64,000 nt of DNA from DATMRF01 sp035566435. GTDB lineage: Bacteria; Verrucomicrobiota; Verrucomicrobiia; Limisphaerales; UBA8199. The notes beneath the pieces are model-generated. The model saw nothing but the letters and a program-made list of their open reading frames with translations, did not search any database and had not been told where the DNA came from. Both the position numbers and the translations under genes were made by a program. Positions 9,568 to 19,243 of the stretch are shown here, piece after piece. The DNA is taken from the NCBI GenBank assembly GCA_035566435.1, contig DATMRF010000118.1, positions 1 to 64,000 on the forward strand. The letters are read 5' to 3'. The stretch's first letter is position 1. The number at the start of each line of letters is the position of its first letter.

Positions 9568-9926
9568 GGCCCTAACACCCTGGCAAGCGAACGCGTTCGG
9601 CACGCGACGAGGATACTCGTTCAATGTTCGCAGGCAAGCTGGCGAAGGTCCGAAGGGGTAGGGCATCTTGTTCTCAAGGCGCCGCTACACCGAGCCGCCA
9701 ACGTCAACCTGCGCGACCGCGGGCGGACGCAAACCCCGGTCAACCAGGCTGAAATATCGCCTTGGCGCAGGCGGGTGCTTCAGGTAAAAGAGCCGAGCCG
9801 ATTGGAGTTTTGCATCTGCGCTTGCGCAACGACTGGTCTTGAAGCGCGTCGGAGTAGTCAGTGGGCTGAAACGGAAACCCTGGCCGACGCCGTGGAGCAA
9901 TACATTGGGTAACGGGAGAAAATCTT
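9568..9926. other. Divergent intergenic region, no gene recognised
   Basis: This stretch lies between the divergent kinase and M16 peptidase genes. It is the expected place for both promoters, but I recognise no clear promoter box, hairpin or repeat in it. Reading frames here are short and not convincing. Confidence 0.5.
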
Positions 9927-11465
9927 ATGACAAGAAATGGTTTTGGCTGGGCAAGACGGGCGCGGGTTAGCGCCGGCCTGCTGGTCTGCGTCGCCATGGG
10001 GCTCGTTTGTCCCTCCGCCCGGGCGGAGTTTGAGGACATCCAGTCCCGCGTAAACACGTTCACGCTCACCAATGGGATGACGTTCATCGTGCTCGAGCGG
10101 CACCAGGCGCCGGTGGTTTCCTGTTACACCTACGCAAATGTAGGCTCCGCCCAGGAGACCATAGGCATCACCGGCCTGGCCCATCTCTTCGAGCACATGG
10201 CATTCAAGGGCAGCGAAAAGATCGGCACGAAGAACTTCGCCGAAGAGCGTGCTGCCCTGGACAAAGTGGACCAGGCCGTTGCCGCCTGGACCGGCGAACG
10301 TCGAAAGGGAGCCAAAGCGGACCCCGAGAAGGTCAAGCAGCTCGAAGAGGCGTTCAAGGCCGCCCAGGAGGAAGCCGGGAAATTTGTGGTCCCCAACGAA
10401 TTTGGGGAGGCCATCGAGAAAGCCGGCGGACAGGGGCTGAATGCTTCGACGAGTTGGGATGCCACGGACTATTTTTTTAGCCTTCCCTCCAACGAATTCG
10501 AACTCTGGTTCTACCTCGAGTCGGAGCGCTTCCTCGACCCGGTGTTCCGGGAGTTTTACAAGGAGAAGAACGTCGTCATGGAGGAACGGCGCATGCGCGT
10601 CGATAGCAATCCCATCGGCAAGATGATCGAGGAACTGATGTCGGTCGCGTACAAGGCCCATCCATACGGAGAGCCGACGCTCGGACACATGAGTGATCTC
10701 CAGGGCATCACCCGGGCGGATGCCGAAGCGTTCAGGAAGAAGTACTACGTTCCCAACAACCTGCTCAGCGTCCTGGTCGGCGACATCGATACCACGCAGG
10801 CCAATCGGCTGGCGGAGACCTATTTCGGCCGCATTCCGGCGGGACCGACCCCCGAGCCGTTGCGCACGGTGGAACCGCCCCAGACCGGCGAACGCCGCGT
10901 GACACTCCGGCTCAGCGCTCAGCCGTTCGTCGTCGTCTGCTACCATAAACCCGACATCAATTCCCCAGACAACGCGGTGTATGATGCTTTGAGTAGCCTG
11001 CTTAGCGATGGCCGCTCCTCAAGGCTTTATCGCAGCCTGGTGCGGGACAAACAGCTCGCCGTTGAGTCCGCCGGCTTCCAGGGCTTCCCGGGCAACAAGT
11101 ATCCCAACCTCTTTATCTTTTACGCGGTGACCGCTCCCGGCCACACCAACCAGGAAATCGAAAAGGCCTTCGACGAAGAGATCCAGCGGCTGAAGACCGA
11201 ACTGGTTAGCGGCGATGAACTCGCCGGGGTCCAGCGCCGGGCGCGGGCCAATCTCATCCGCGGCCTCGAAAGCAACACCGGCATGGCCCACTCCCTCGCC
11301 TTCTGGCAAGCCATGACCGGCGACTGGCGCGAGCTCTTCAGACAGCCGGACAAGATCAACGCCGTGAAACCGGAGGACATCCAGCGAGTCGCCAAAGCGT
11401 TATTTACTTTCGATAACCGCACGGTGGGCGCCATTGAGCCCCTTGCTGAAACCGCGGCGAAGTAG
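9927..11465 (+). CDS. M16 zinc peptidase, catalytic subunit
   Basis: A 512-residue exported M16 (pitrilysin/processing-peptidase) metalloprotease. An N-terminal signal peptide ends near PSARAEF. The zinc motif HLFEH is at residues 86-90, within GLAHLFEHMAFKG, and the downstream Glu ligand is plausibly in NVVMEERRM. A charged helical insertion of about 50 residues (GERRKGAKADPEKVKQLEEA region) lies between the zinc motif and the GQxxNAST segment. The next gene, an M16 homologue without the zinc motif, begins 16 bases downstream. The pair fits the known two-subunit arrangement in which one half is active and the other helps hold the substrate. Substrate unknown; periplasmic peptide turnover is likely. 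Confidence 0.9.
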   Translation: MTRNGFGWARRARVSAGLLVCVAMGLVCPSARAEFEDIQSRVNTFTLTNGMTFIVLERHQAPVVSCYTYANVGSAQETIGITGLAHLFEHMAFKGSEKIGTKNFAEERAALDKVDQAVAAWTGERRKGAKADPEKVKQLEEAFKAAQEEAGKFVVPNEFGEAIEKAGGQGLNASTSWDATDYFFSLPSNEFELWFYLESERFLDPVFREFYKEKNVVMEERRMRVDSNPIGKMIEELMSVAYKAHPYGEPTLGHMSDLQGITRADAEAFRKKYYVPNNLLSVLVGDIDTTQANRLAETYFGRIPAGPTPEPLRTVEPPQTGERRVTLRLSAQPFVVVCYHKPDINSPDNAVYDALSSLLSDGRSSRLYRSLVRDKQLAVESAGFQGFPGNKYPNLFIFYAVTAPGHTNQEIEKAFDEEIQRLKTELVSGDELAGVQRRARANLIRGLESNTGMAHSLAFWQAMTGDWRELFRQPDKINAVKPEDIQRVAKALFTFDNRTVGAIEPLAETAAK

Positions 11466-11481
11466 TCGGAGAAACCTCACT

Positions 11482-12924
11482 ATGAAGAAAGCACTTTTCG
11501 CAACGGTTCTTACGCTCGTCACTCTCGGGGGAATTGGGCTCCAGGCGCAAAACAAGCCGGCCGAGCATTACCAGGACCTCACCTACTCATCCTTGCACAA
11601 GATCCAGCCACCCAAACCCGACCGCCTTGTGCTGCCTAACGGCATGACGGTTTACCTGGTGCAGGATCACGAATTGCCGATGATCACCGTCTCCGCCCTA
11701 ATTCGAGTCGGCTCGCGCTGGGAACCTGTTGATAAGGCGGGCTTGGCCGACATCGTCGGAACGGTGATGCGCACAGGCGGTACTGCCACTCGAAACGGAG
11801 ATAAACTGGACGAAGAGCTCGACCGTCTGGGCGCGGAAGTCGAAACCGGCATCGGCGAAGATTCCGGCGGCGCGACCGTGTCCGTGCTGAAAGAGGACAT
11901 CAACCTCGGCCTGGACATTCTCGCGGATTTGCTCCAGCACCCGGCATTTCCGCAGGACAAGATCGAGTTGGCCAAAATCGCGCACCGCGATTCCATCGCG
12001 CGGCGCAACGACTTCCCCAGCGGCATTGTCGGCCGGGAATTCCGCCGCATCCTGCTGGGGAAAGACTCTCCCTACGCCCACCAGACCGAGTACGCGACGA
12101 TTGATGCCATTGCACGCGACGATCTGGTTGCCTTTCATCGGCAATACTTCCAACCGGAGAATGTAATTCTGGGAGTGTGGGGCGATTTTGGGACCGAGAT
12201 GCGGGCCCGGATAGAAACCGTGTTCGGTTCGTGGCCCAAAGGCGGGCATCCGAGGCCGCCAGTGCCCGAGGTCGCTTCGGATTGGAAGAAGTGCGCCGGG
12301 CTTTACCAGATTAACAAAGAGGACGTGAATCAATCCTGGGTGATGATGGGCCAACTGGCCGGCCGCCGCGACAACCCGGATTATTATGCCCTTGACCTGA
12401 TGAACCAAATCCTGGGGGACGGGTTCGCTTCGCGATTGTTCAGCCGAGTGCGCTCGGCCCAGGGCTTGGCCTATGCGATTGGCTCATCCTGGGCCGCCGG
12501 CTGGGATCGGCCCGGTGTGTTCACCGCCTCTGGTCACACCAAATCCGAGACGACGACAAAAATCCTCGCGTCGATTAAGACCGAGATCGGCACGTTCATC
12601 GAGGGAGGCGTCAGCGACGAGGAGCTGCAGCGCGTCAAGGACGCGACCCTGAAGGGATTCGCCTTTGAATTCGATTCGACCGGCAAGATTGTCGAGCGCT
12701 TGATGCGTTACGATTACTACGGCTATCCGAGCGATTACCTGCAGCGTTACCAGGAAAATATCGGCAAAGTGACCCGACAAGACGTGGCCCGTGTCGCAAA
12801 GCAATACCTCAAGCCCGAGCAATTCGTGGTTCTCGTGCTCGGCAACACCAAAGATTTTGACCGGCCGCTCGCTTCCGTGGGCGCGGTCAAAGACGTGGAT
12901 ATTACCATTCCCAAGCCCAAGTAG
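11482..12924 (+). CDS. M16 peptidase-like protein lacking the zinc motif
   Basis: About 480 residues from the ATG at 11482, which begins a signal peptide (MKKALFATVLTLVTLGGIGLQAQ); the reading frame also opens at 11434 inside the previous gene, but that start would destroy the signal. The fold is M16 (LPNGMTVYLVQDHELPM..., then the C-terminal half with VKDATLKGFAFEFDSTGKIVERL). The place of the HxxEH motif is taken by GLADIVGTVMRTGG, so the metal ligands are gone. It should act as the non-catalytic partner of the upstream M16 subunit, with which it forms a tight two-gene operon. Confidence 0.88.
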   Translation: MKKALFATVLTLVTLGGIGLQAQNKPAEHYQDLTYSSLHKIQPPKPDRLVLPNGMTVYLVQDHELPMITVSALIRVGSRWEPVDKAGLADIVGTVMRTGGTATRNGDKLDEELDRLGAEVETGIGEDSGGATVSVLKEDINLGLDILADLLQHPAFPQDKIELAKIAHRDSIARRNDFPSGIVGREFRRILLGKDSPYAHQTEYATIDAIARDDLVAFHRQYFQPENVILGVWGDFGTEMRARIETVFGSWPKGGHPRPPVPEVASDWKKCAGLYQINKEDVNQSWVMMGQLAGRRDNPDYYALDLMNQILGDGFASRLFSRVRSAQGLAYAIGSSWAAGWDRPGVFTASGHTKSETTTKILASIKTEIGTFIEGGVSDEELQRVKDATLKGFAFEFDSTGKIVERLMRYDYYGYPSDYLQRYQENIGKVTRQDVARVAKQYLKPEQFVVLVLGNTKDFDRPLASVGAVKDVDITIPKPK

Positions 12925-12940
12925 TTGTCCCCGGCTTGGC

Positions 12941-14566
12941 TCACAGCAAGCTTAAGGTGAGCCGCGTGATGGAGGCCGGAGGAAAAGTCTGCCTCAGAAC
13001 CGGACCTTGCCCACCGACTTGGAGCTCGCGCGGCTCGACAGTGTGCGGCTGGTCAAAAGTATTGTGAGCGTGGATATCGTCCGCAGTCAGAACAATTCCA
13101 GCCGCGCTTTGAATGGAGGCACCTCGCACGGAAATCTCCGTCTCGAGTGGTTCGGAAGCGTGGGAATTAACCACCGTCAGCACTACCTGCCGGTCGTGCC
13201 TCGAAGCCGAGCCTGCGAGCGATGGTAGCGCCTGGCCCCCACCAGGGCCAGAGGCGGCTTGCGGAACGCTAAACACCGTTCGGAGCGACTCGCCGTGGTG
13301 ATGGGCCGCGTACATCTCGAACACGTGGAAGTTGGGCGTCGCCACAAACTTGTCTTCGCGTGCGAGGAACAACGAATGGAGGTTGTTGATAAGCTGCGCG
13401 ACGTTCGCCATCGCGACCTTGTCGGCGTGCCGGTTGAAAATGTCCAGCGTCAGGCCGGCTATGAGCGCGTCGCGTAGGGTGGAGGTTTGTCCGAAGAGGT
13501 GCGTGCGCGCCACTTCAGTGCCCGCGTGGTGCCAGGCGCCCCATTCGTCCACGATGAGCTTGACGTGGTGTTGTCGGTCCACTTCGCCCATGGCCGCCCA
13601 GTGCTCCTTGATAAGCGTCTCCATCCGGATTGCTTTCCCCAGTAACTCATACCAGTCGTTCACGGTAAAATTGATGGCGTCGCCCTTCCCGGCCGTGCCG
13701 CAGTAGTAGTGTAATGCCCAACCGTAAACCAGGTTGAGCAAGCCGCGGTCGCGCTCGGTAAGCCGCGCGAAAAATCTTCGGGTCCAATCGAGATCGCCGC
13801 CGTTTGGACCGGAACCGATGAATGCCAACGGCACACCGTAGCGCGGCACCCAGGCGGTGAACCGGCGAAACTCGGTGGCGTACTCTTCCGGTGTGAAGTT
13901 CCCGCCGCAACCCCACGACTCGTTGCCCACGCCCCAGAACCGGACGCGAAACGGCTCAGGGTCACCGTTGGCGGCACGTTGGTCGGCGAGCGTGGCCTGG
14001 GGCGCGGGCGCATTGCAGTACTCGACCCATTCGTAAAAATCGCGGGCGGTGTTGCTGCGCAGGTTGGCTGCCAGGTACGGCTGCGCGCCAATGAGCCTGC
14101 AGAAATGCACGAACTCATTTGTGCCGAATTGATTCGGCTCGTACTTCGCAGGGCCATCCGGGGCGCTCTGCAGGAAATTGTCATTGATCCAGAAGTTTGT
14201 GCGGCGCGGGCGCCGCGCGTGCGGGCCTACGCCGTCTCGCCAGTTGTAGCTGTCGGCGAAACAGCCGCCCGGCCAGCGCACGACTGAAGGCTTGAGCCGT
14301 TTCATGTGGTCGATGAGCGCCGTCCGAAGGCCGCCCTGGTTGGGAATGGGGGAGTCCTGCCCCACCCAGATGCCGTCGTAGATGACTCCTCCAATGTGCT
14401 CGGTGAAATGTCCGTACAGGTCCGGTGAAATGGTGCCGATCGGCTCATCGAGCAGGATCTCGATTTTGTTTTCCGAGGCGGCCGCGCGGGCGTAGCCCGC
14501 CGAGCAAAGCGTCACTCCGCCAACGGCCGCCTTCTGGATAAACCGCCTTCGAGTGATGCCATTCAT
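12941..14566 (-). CDS. Alpha-L-arabinofuranosidase, GH51
   Basis: A 541-residue enzyme that removes terminal alpha-L-arabinofuranose from plant or algal glycans. The N-terminus carries a Tat-type signal (TRRRFIQKAAVGGVTLCSAG), so it is exported folded. The catalytic TIM barrel shows FTEHIGGVIYDGIWVG and RWPGGCFADSYNWRDG. The acid/base is Glu216 in WGVGNESWGCGG and the nucleophile is Glu341 in LIVDEWGAWH, both in typical GH51 settings. A C-terminal beta domain follows. The gene converges on the M16 pair with only 16 bases between them, and it is divergent from the NIPSNAP-like gene across a 134-base promoter region. It belongs with the other glycosidases to the right. Confidence 0.93.
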   Translation of the reverse strand: MNGITRRRFIQKAAVGGVTLCSAGYARAAASENKIEILLDEPIGTISPDLYGHFTEHIGGVIYDGIWVGQDSPIPNQGGLRTALIDHMKRLKPSVVRWPGGCFADSYNWRDGVGPHARRPRRTNFWINDNFLQSAPDGPAKYEPNQFGTNEFVHFCRLIGAQPYLAANLRSNTARDFYEWVEYCNAPAPQATLADQRAANGDPEPFRVRFWGVGNESWGCGGNFTPEEYATEFRRFTAWVPRYGVPLAFIGSGPNGGDLDWTRRFFARLTERDRGLLNLVYGWALHYYCGTAGKGDAINFTVNDWYELLGKAIRMETLIKEHWAAMGEVDRQHHVKLIVDEWGAWHHAGTEVARTHLFGQTSTLRDALIAGLTLDIFNRHADKVAMANVAQLINNLHSLFLAREDKFVATPNFHVFEMYAAHHHGESLRTVFSVPQAASGPGGGQALPSLAGSASRHDRQVVLTVVNSHASEPLETEISVRGASIQSAAGIVLTADDIHAHNTFDQPHTVEPRELQVGGQGPVLRQTFPPASITRLTLSLL

Positions 14567-14700
14567 AATTGCCTTCCGTTTCCTAACGAGAACGGCTTAG
14601 CAGACAAATGACAAACTGGCGAGCTGGTTTATCGTTGTGACTTCTTCCCATCAATTCCCGTGACGACGCGCACACCTCCTGTTATCATTTTGTTCAAACT

Positions 14701-15480
14701 ATGAACCGACGCGAATTCCTCACTGTCTCCAGCGCTGCCAGCCTCGCCGCCTTGACCGGAACCGCCTCCGCCGCCGAAGGCTCCTCCGAGCGGGAATACT
14801 ACGAACTTAGGCAGATAATCCTCGAGAACGCGGAGCAGAAGAAGAAGGTGGACACCTTCTTGAAGGACGCCGCCCTGCCCGCGTTCAACCGCCTCGGTCT
14901 AAAGCCGGTCGGCGTCTTTTATCCCGCTGAAGGCTTGAGCCCAATTTATGTGATCGTACCGCATCCCTCAGCGGAATCTGTCTGCACTCTCCACGCCCGC
15001 CTGGGCCAGGATTCCGAGTTCATGTCGCAAGGGGCCGAGTTCATCGACGCCCCCGCCAACGCCCCAGCGTTCAAACGCATGGAAAACTCGCTGATGATCG
15101 CCTTCCGCGGGATGCCCCGCATGGAAACCCCGGCGCAAGGGCCCGCGCGTGTATTCCAACTGCGCACTTACGAAAGCCCCAGCGTGAAGACCAATCTCAA
15201 GAAAATCGAAATGTTCAACGATGCGGGCGAGATCAAGCTTTTCCGCGAAGTCGGCCTGACCCCGGTCTTTTTTGGGCAAACGCTTGTGGGCACCAAGATG
15301 CCGAACCTCACCTACATGCTTGGGTTCAAAAATATGGATGAACAAAAAGCCGCCTGGAAACGGTTCGGCTCTCATCCTGACTGGAAGAAGCTCAGCGCCA
15401 TGCCTGAGTATGCCGACAAGAACATCCTGTGCGGCATCACCAACCTCTCGCTCGTGCCGGCTGAATACTCGCAGGTGTAG
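14701..15480 (+). CDS. Tat-exported NIPSNAP-family protein
   Basis: A 259-residue protein starting with a Tat signal (MNRREFLTVSSAASLAALTG). After it come two repeats of about 100 residues of the NIPSNAP type, a ferredoxin-like dimeric alpha-beta-barrel fold. The first contains YYELRQIILEN and the second RVFQLRTYESPS, with FGQTLVGTKMPNLTYMLGFKNMDEQKAAWKRFGSHPDW. The biochemical role of this family is not settled. In PVC bacteria such proteins often sit beside sugar oxidoreductases and glycosidases, as here beside GH51. The start is firm because the twin-arginine motif lies directly after the ATG. Confidence 0.85.
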   Translation: MNRREFLTVSSAASLAALTGTASAAEGSSEREYYELRQIILENAEQKKKVDTFLKDAALPAFNRLGLKPVGVFYPAEGLSPIYVIVPHPSAESVCTLHARLGQDSEFMSQGAEFIDAPANAPAFKRMENSLMIAFRGMPRMETPAQGPARVFQLRTYESPSVKTNLKKIEMFNDAGEIKLFREVGLTPVFFGQTLVGTKMPNLTYMLGFKNMDEQKAAWKRFGSHPDWKKLSAMPEYADKNILCGITNLSLVPAEYSQV

Positions 15481-15670
15481 GGTTCCCGGAACCGAACGGC
15501 TCGCGGAACGTGCAGTAGGCACACTCGAAACGGTCGGTGTCCCGTTAGCGAGGGCAAAAGCGCCACGCAACACTGCTCTCCGCACGAATCTCCGCCCGAA
15601 ATTGCTTGCCTCGCGGGCGAGCCCCGGAGGGGCATAATGTTTATAGTGGACGCCTCCCCCATTACCGGCT

Positions 15671-15761
15671 CAGCCCCAGCGGGGCGCGATGTTCCGCTAC
15701 ATTTCGACCACCGCTAAGCTGCGACGGATACGATTTCGAACATCGCGCCCCGCCGGGGCTG
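15671..15761. repeat. Palindromic element (family G)
   Basis: The left arm (15671-15694, CAGCCCCAGCGGGGCGCG then ATGTTC) is matched by the right arm (15738-15761, GAACAT then CGCGCCCCGCCGGGGCTG). The loop is about 43 bases. A shorter GC-rich hairpin precedes it near 15620. No other copy was seen in the window. Confidence 0.7.
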
Positions 15762-15810
15762 GCGCAGCGCGGAACGCGGACGGGACGACTCCGAGATCCG
15801 TGTAAGGTGC

Positions 15811-15901
15811 AAGCGGGACAGGCGCCCTCCTAAACCTTCGGGCAGACGTTGCGCTGGCGACGGCGCCGGCGTTTTGGGGTGCGCCTGTCCTCTGGCGCTT
15901 T
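15811..15901. repeat. Palindromic element (family C, copy 1)
   Basis: The arms are 15811-15836 and 15869-15901. The right arm holds GCGCCTGTCCTCTGGCGCTT, which recurs exactly in the copy at 63.26-63.29 kb. A more diverged copy is at 55.69-55.78 kb. All three copies are intergenic. Confidence 0.75.
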
Positions 15902-15982
15902 AGGAGCATGGCTAAAAACGTGACCGCCAGGTTCAACCGCAACCTGGCTGGCGCCCCGCATTTTGTTGCTCGCAGAACGGAC

Positions 15983-15990
15983 AAAGGAGG
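15983..15990 (+). promoter_or_regulatory. Ribosome-binding site deciding a TTG start
   Basis: AAAGGAGG is followed after 9 bases by TTG at 16000 and after 15 bases by ATG at 16006, in the same frame. The spacing favours the TTG as the true start of the GH106-like gene. The difference is only two residues. Confidence 0.55.
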
Positions 15991-15999
15991 GCGTAACCT

Positions 16000-18900
16000 T
16001 TGGTCATGGGTACGCCCGCTTACGGTAATCACCTCGACATCCTTCGACGCTATCTCATACCTGCATCTCCGGCCTTGGTCATCTTCCTGGCCGGCACGCT
16101 ACTGGCCCAGGCCGGCCCGGCGATTGACTCGTCGAAGGCGAAGGCGCTCTTCAAGAACCCGCCGCGCCAATACAGCACCGGGCCGCTCTGGGTGTGGAAC
16201 GACATGCTTACGGAGCAGGAGATTCGGGACAGCCTGCGCGACCTGGCCGCACAAAAGGTCAAACAGGTCTGGGTTCACCCGCGTCCGGGCCTGATGACGC
16301 CCTATTTATCGGACGACTGGTTTCGGCTGTGGAAGGTCGCGCTCCAAGAGGCCGAACGGCTCGATATGAACGTCTGGATTTATGACGAGAATTCGTACCC
16401 ATCGGGGTTCGCCGGGGGACTGGTGCCGGAAGCGATGCCGGAATCCCGAGGGCGGGGTCTCGCCCTCCGCGAAGCGGGGACTCCGCCGAATTGGTCGCCC
16501 GATCTCGTCGGCGTTTACCGGCTTGAAAACGACAGCTTCGAGAACGTGACGAGCAAGGCCAAGGCCGGCGAAGCACTCCCCGAGGCGCGCTATCTGGTCG
16601 CTTCCGAGGTGCGCGCAGGCAATTCGCCGTGGCACGGCAACCGGTGCTACGTCAATTTGCTCTCACCAGGCGTGACCGAAAAGTTCCTGGAGCTGACCCT
16701 CGAGCCATATCGCCGCGAAATCGGCTCGCAATTCGGCAAACGCGTGCCCGGCGTTTTTACCGATGAGCCGAATATTCGCCCGGCCGGCGAGCTGCCCTGG
16801 AGCGAAGTCCTGGGACGGGAATTCCAGAAACGCTGGGGCTATGACCTCCTCGACCACCTGCCAAGCCTGGCGCGGCCCATCGGCGATTGGCGCAAAGTCC
16901 GGCACAACTATTTCGAGGTCCTCAACGAACAGTTTATCGAGCACTGGTCCAAACCTTATCACGATTACTGCGAAACGAACCATCTCGAGTGGACCGGCCA
17001 TTACTGGGACCACGAATGGCCCAACTGCGTCGCCGTGCCGGACAATATGTCGATGTACGCCTGGCACCAGCGGCCGGCCATCGATTGCCTGATGAATCAA
17101 TACGCGGAGAACACCCACGCGCAATTCGGCAACGCCCGGATGGTCCGGGAGCTCTCCAGTGTCGCCAACCAGCTCGGCATGAAACGCACGCTTTGCGAGA
17201 CCTACGGCGCGGGGGGCTGGGATCTTCGGTTCGAGGACATGAAACGCATCGGTGACTGGCTCGAAGTGCTCGGCGTCAACACCATCGATCAGCATCTAAG
17301 TTACATGACTATTCGCGGCGCCCGCAAACGCGACCACCCGCAATCGTTCTCCCACCACGAACCGTGGTGGAATGCGTATCATGTCTCCGCCGAATACTTC
17401 GCGCGCCTTTCCGCAGCACTCTCCCAGGGCGATCAGGTCAACCGGATTCTGGTGCTCGAGCCGACCACTACCGCGTGGATGTACCAGGGCGACAGCGCGA
17501 AGCTCAAGGAACTCGGTGATTCCTTTTTCAAACTGGTCATGTCCCTCGAAGCGGCGCAGGTCGAATACGATATCGGCTGCGAGAATATATTGGCCAGGCA
17601 CGGTACGATGCTGGTCTCTCATCAAAGCAAGCTCACCGCAGAGGAGAAAGCAGCGGCGACCCCCTGGCCCCGGGCAGAGGCATTGCAAGTTGGCGCCCGC
17701 TCCTACTACAGCGTTGTCATCCCGCCAATGACTGAAAACCTCAATGCACAAACGGCCACCCTGCTTGAAGACTTTCTCAAATCAACGCCCGGCGGCGAGG
17801 TGCTCTGCCTTGGTGAGCCGCCCGCAAGGGTTGATGGCCAAACATCGAATCGGCTGCTCGAGCTGGCCAAAGACGCTCGCTGGAAGAGAATGGCACTCGA
17901 GGGAGCGGGCGGCTGGGCGCTCGACCAGACAGGTATCGCCCACTTTGGCATCAGACGGAATCCCGGCGACAAAGGCATTCTCTTCCACCATCGCCGCCAG
18001 CTCCAGGACGGCGAGCTTCTCTTCCTCGTCAACACCAGCATCGAGGTGCCCTCCGCCGGCGCGATTTCTTCCAACGCGGGTGGCGTCGAGCGACGGGACA
18101 TCTACACCGGCAAAGTCGAGCCGTATCCCTTCGAAAAAACCGGCGGCGACCTCGAAGCTGCTTTTGACCTTCCTCCCTCCGGCAGCCTCCTCCTGTTCCT
18201 TGCCCACACACCTCGCAAGCCCGTTCCCCCGCGCGTTGAAACGGTCAGAATCCTTGAACCCGCCGCCGCCCCTGAAATCCGCCGCGTGGAACCTAATGTC
18301 CTGACGCTTGATTACGTGGACATCACCGCCGGAGGCGAAACCAGACAGAACGTCTATTGCTACCAGGCCGGCCAGTTCGCCTGGAAGCAAAACGGCGTGG
18401 AGCGAAATCCCTGGGACAGTGCCGTGCAATTCAAAGACGAGATGATCTCGAAAAGGTTTCCGACCGCCAGCGGTTTCGAAGCGATTTTCAGATTTACCAT
18501 CGAGAGCACAGTTCCGAAGAATCTGGCGATCGTGATCGAGCGTCCTGACCTTTATACGATCACCTGCAATGGCCAACCGGTGAGCGCCAAGCCAAACGAT
18601 TGGTGGCTGGATAGAGCTTTTGGCCGCATCGGGCTCGGCTCAGCAGCCCGCGTCGGTGAAAACGTTGTCACCCTCAAGGCATCGCCATTCACAATGTTTC
18701 ATGAACTGGAGCCGGCTTATCTACTGGGCGATTTTGCCCTGAAATCCGTGGATAAGGGCTTCGTCATCACGCCCGACCAAACGCTCGCCTTAGGGGGCGG
18801 CAACAGGTTGGGATGGAATGCCCAGGGCCATCCCTTCTACAGCGCCGGGGTCGCCTATCGGGAGCGCTTCGAAGTAAGCAAGGTCGCTGGCCGCTACACG

Positions 18901-19215
18901 CTCACCCTGCCGAACTGGTATGGGAGCGTCGCCGCGGTCACCGTCAATGCGAAACTTGCCGGGTTCATCGACGCGCCGCCTTGGGAATGCAATGTCACAC
19001 GTTGGGTCAGGCGCGGCCCCAATGACATTCAAGTGACGGTCATCGGCACGCTGAAAAATCTGCTGGGCCCGCACCACGGGAACCCCGCGCTCGGCGCCGC
19101 CTGGCCTGCCAGCTTCCAAAAAGCGCCCGGCTCTGGTCCACCTCCTGGCGCAGAGTACAACACTGTCGCCTACGGGTTGTTTGAGCCTTTCCGGCTAAAG
19201 CAGACTTCGCGATGA
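16000..19215 (+). CDS. Secreted GH106-like glycoside hydrolase (alpha-L-rhamnosidase-like)
   Basis: A 1071-residue exported enzyme. The start is TTG at 16000, chosen for its spacing to AAAGGAGG. A hydrophobic segment near residues 24-36 (LVIFLAGTLLAQAG) looks like a signal peptide after a long n-region. The N-terminal half shows the pattern of GH106 and related large hydrolases: LWVWNDMLTEQEIRDSLRDL, VWVHPRPGLMTPYLS, VWIYDENSYPSGFAGG and GVFTDEPNI, the last two giving candidate catalytic carboxylates. The C-terminal 250 residues resemble the GH2-type sugar-binding jelly roll (VTRWVRRGPNDIQVTVIGTLKN). Family members act on alpha-L-rhamnosides in complex pectins, but the exact substrate cannot be read here. 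It converges on the fucosidase operon. Confidence 0.7.
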   Translation: MVMGTPAYGNHLDILRRYLIPASPALVIFLAGTLLAQAGPAIDSSKAKALFKNPPRQYSTGPLWVWNDMLTEQEIRDSLRDLAAQKVKQVWVHPRPGLMTPYLSDDWFRLWKVALQEAERLDMNVWIYDENSYPSGFAGGLVPEAMPESRGRGLALREAGTPPNWSPDLVGVYRLENDSFENVTSKAKAGEALPEARYLVASEVRAGNSPWHGNRCYVNLLSPGVTEKFLELTLEPYRREIGSQFGKRVPGVFTDEPNIRPAGELPWSEVLGREFQKRWGYDLLDHLPSLARPIGDWRKVRHNYFEVLNEQFIEHWSKPYHDYCETNHLEWTGHYWDHEWPNCVAVPDNMSMYAWHQRPAIDCLMNQYAENTHAQFGNARMVRELSSVANQLGMKRTLCETYGAGGWDLRFEDMKRIGDWLEVLGVNTIDQHLSYMTIRGARKRDHPQSFSHHEPWWNAYHVSAEYFARLSAALSQGDQVNRILVLEPTTTAWMYQGDSAKLKELGDSFFKLVMSLEAAQVEYDIGCENILARHGTMLVSHQSKLTAEEKAAATPWPRAEALQVGARSYYSVVIPPMTENLNAQTATLLEDFLKSTPGGEVLCLGEPPARVDGQTSNRLLELAKDARWKRMALEGAGGWALDQTGIAHFGIRRNPGDKGILFHHRRQLQDGELLFLVNTSIEVPSAGAISSNAGGVERRDIYTGKVEPYPFEKTGGDLEAAFDLPPSGSLLLFLAHTPRKPVPPRVETVRILEPAAAPEIRRVEPNVLTLDYVDITAGGETRQNVYCYQAGQFAWKQNGVERNPWDSAVQFKDEMISKRFPTASGFEAIFRFTIESTVPKNLAIVIERPDLYTITCNGQPVSAKPNDWWLDRAFGRIGLGSAARVGENVVTLKASPFTMFHELEPAYLLGDFALKSVDKGFVITPDQTLALGGGNRLGWNAQGHPFYSAGVAYRERFEVSKVAGRYTLTLPNWYGSVAAVTVNAKLAGFIDAPPWECNVTRWVRRGPNDIQVTVIGTLKNLLGPHHGNPALGAAWPASFQKAPGSGPPPGAEYNTVAYGLFEPFRLKQTSR

Positions 19216-19243
19216 TTAGGCGATCGCCACGTCCGACCCGCCT

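Larger units (their letters stand above)
15481..15999. other. Repeat-rich gap of about 520 bases without a gene
   Basis: No convincing gene lies between the NIPSNAP-like gene and the GH106-like gene. The gap holds two distinct palindromic elements (15671-15761 and 15811-15901, listed separately), a short AGCCCCGGAGGGGC hairpin near 15620, and at its right end a strong ribosome-binding site for the next gene. Confidence 0.6.

Noticed and set aside
6151..9912. A plus-strand open frame of about 1250 codons opposite the histidine kinase
   Set aside because: It is antisense to a gene with clear kinase domains. Its product is rich in Arg/Pro/Gln/His and has no recognisable fold; it results from codon bias on the other strand.
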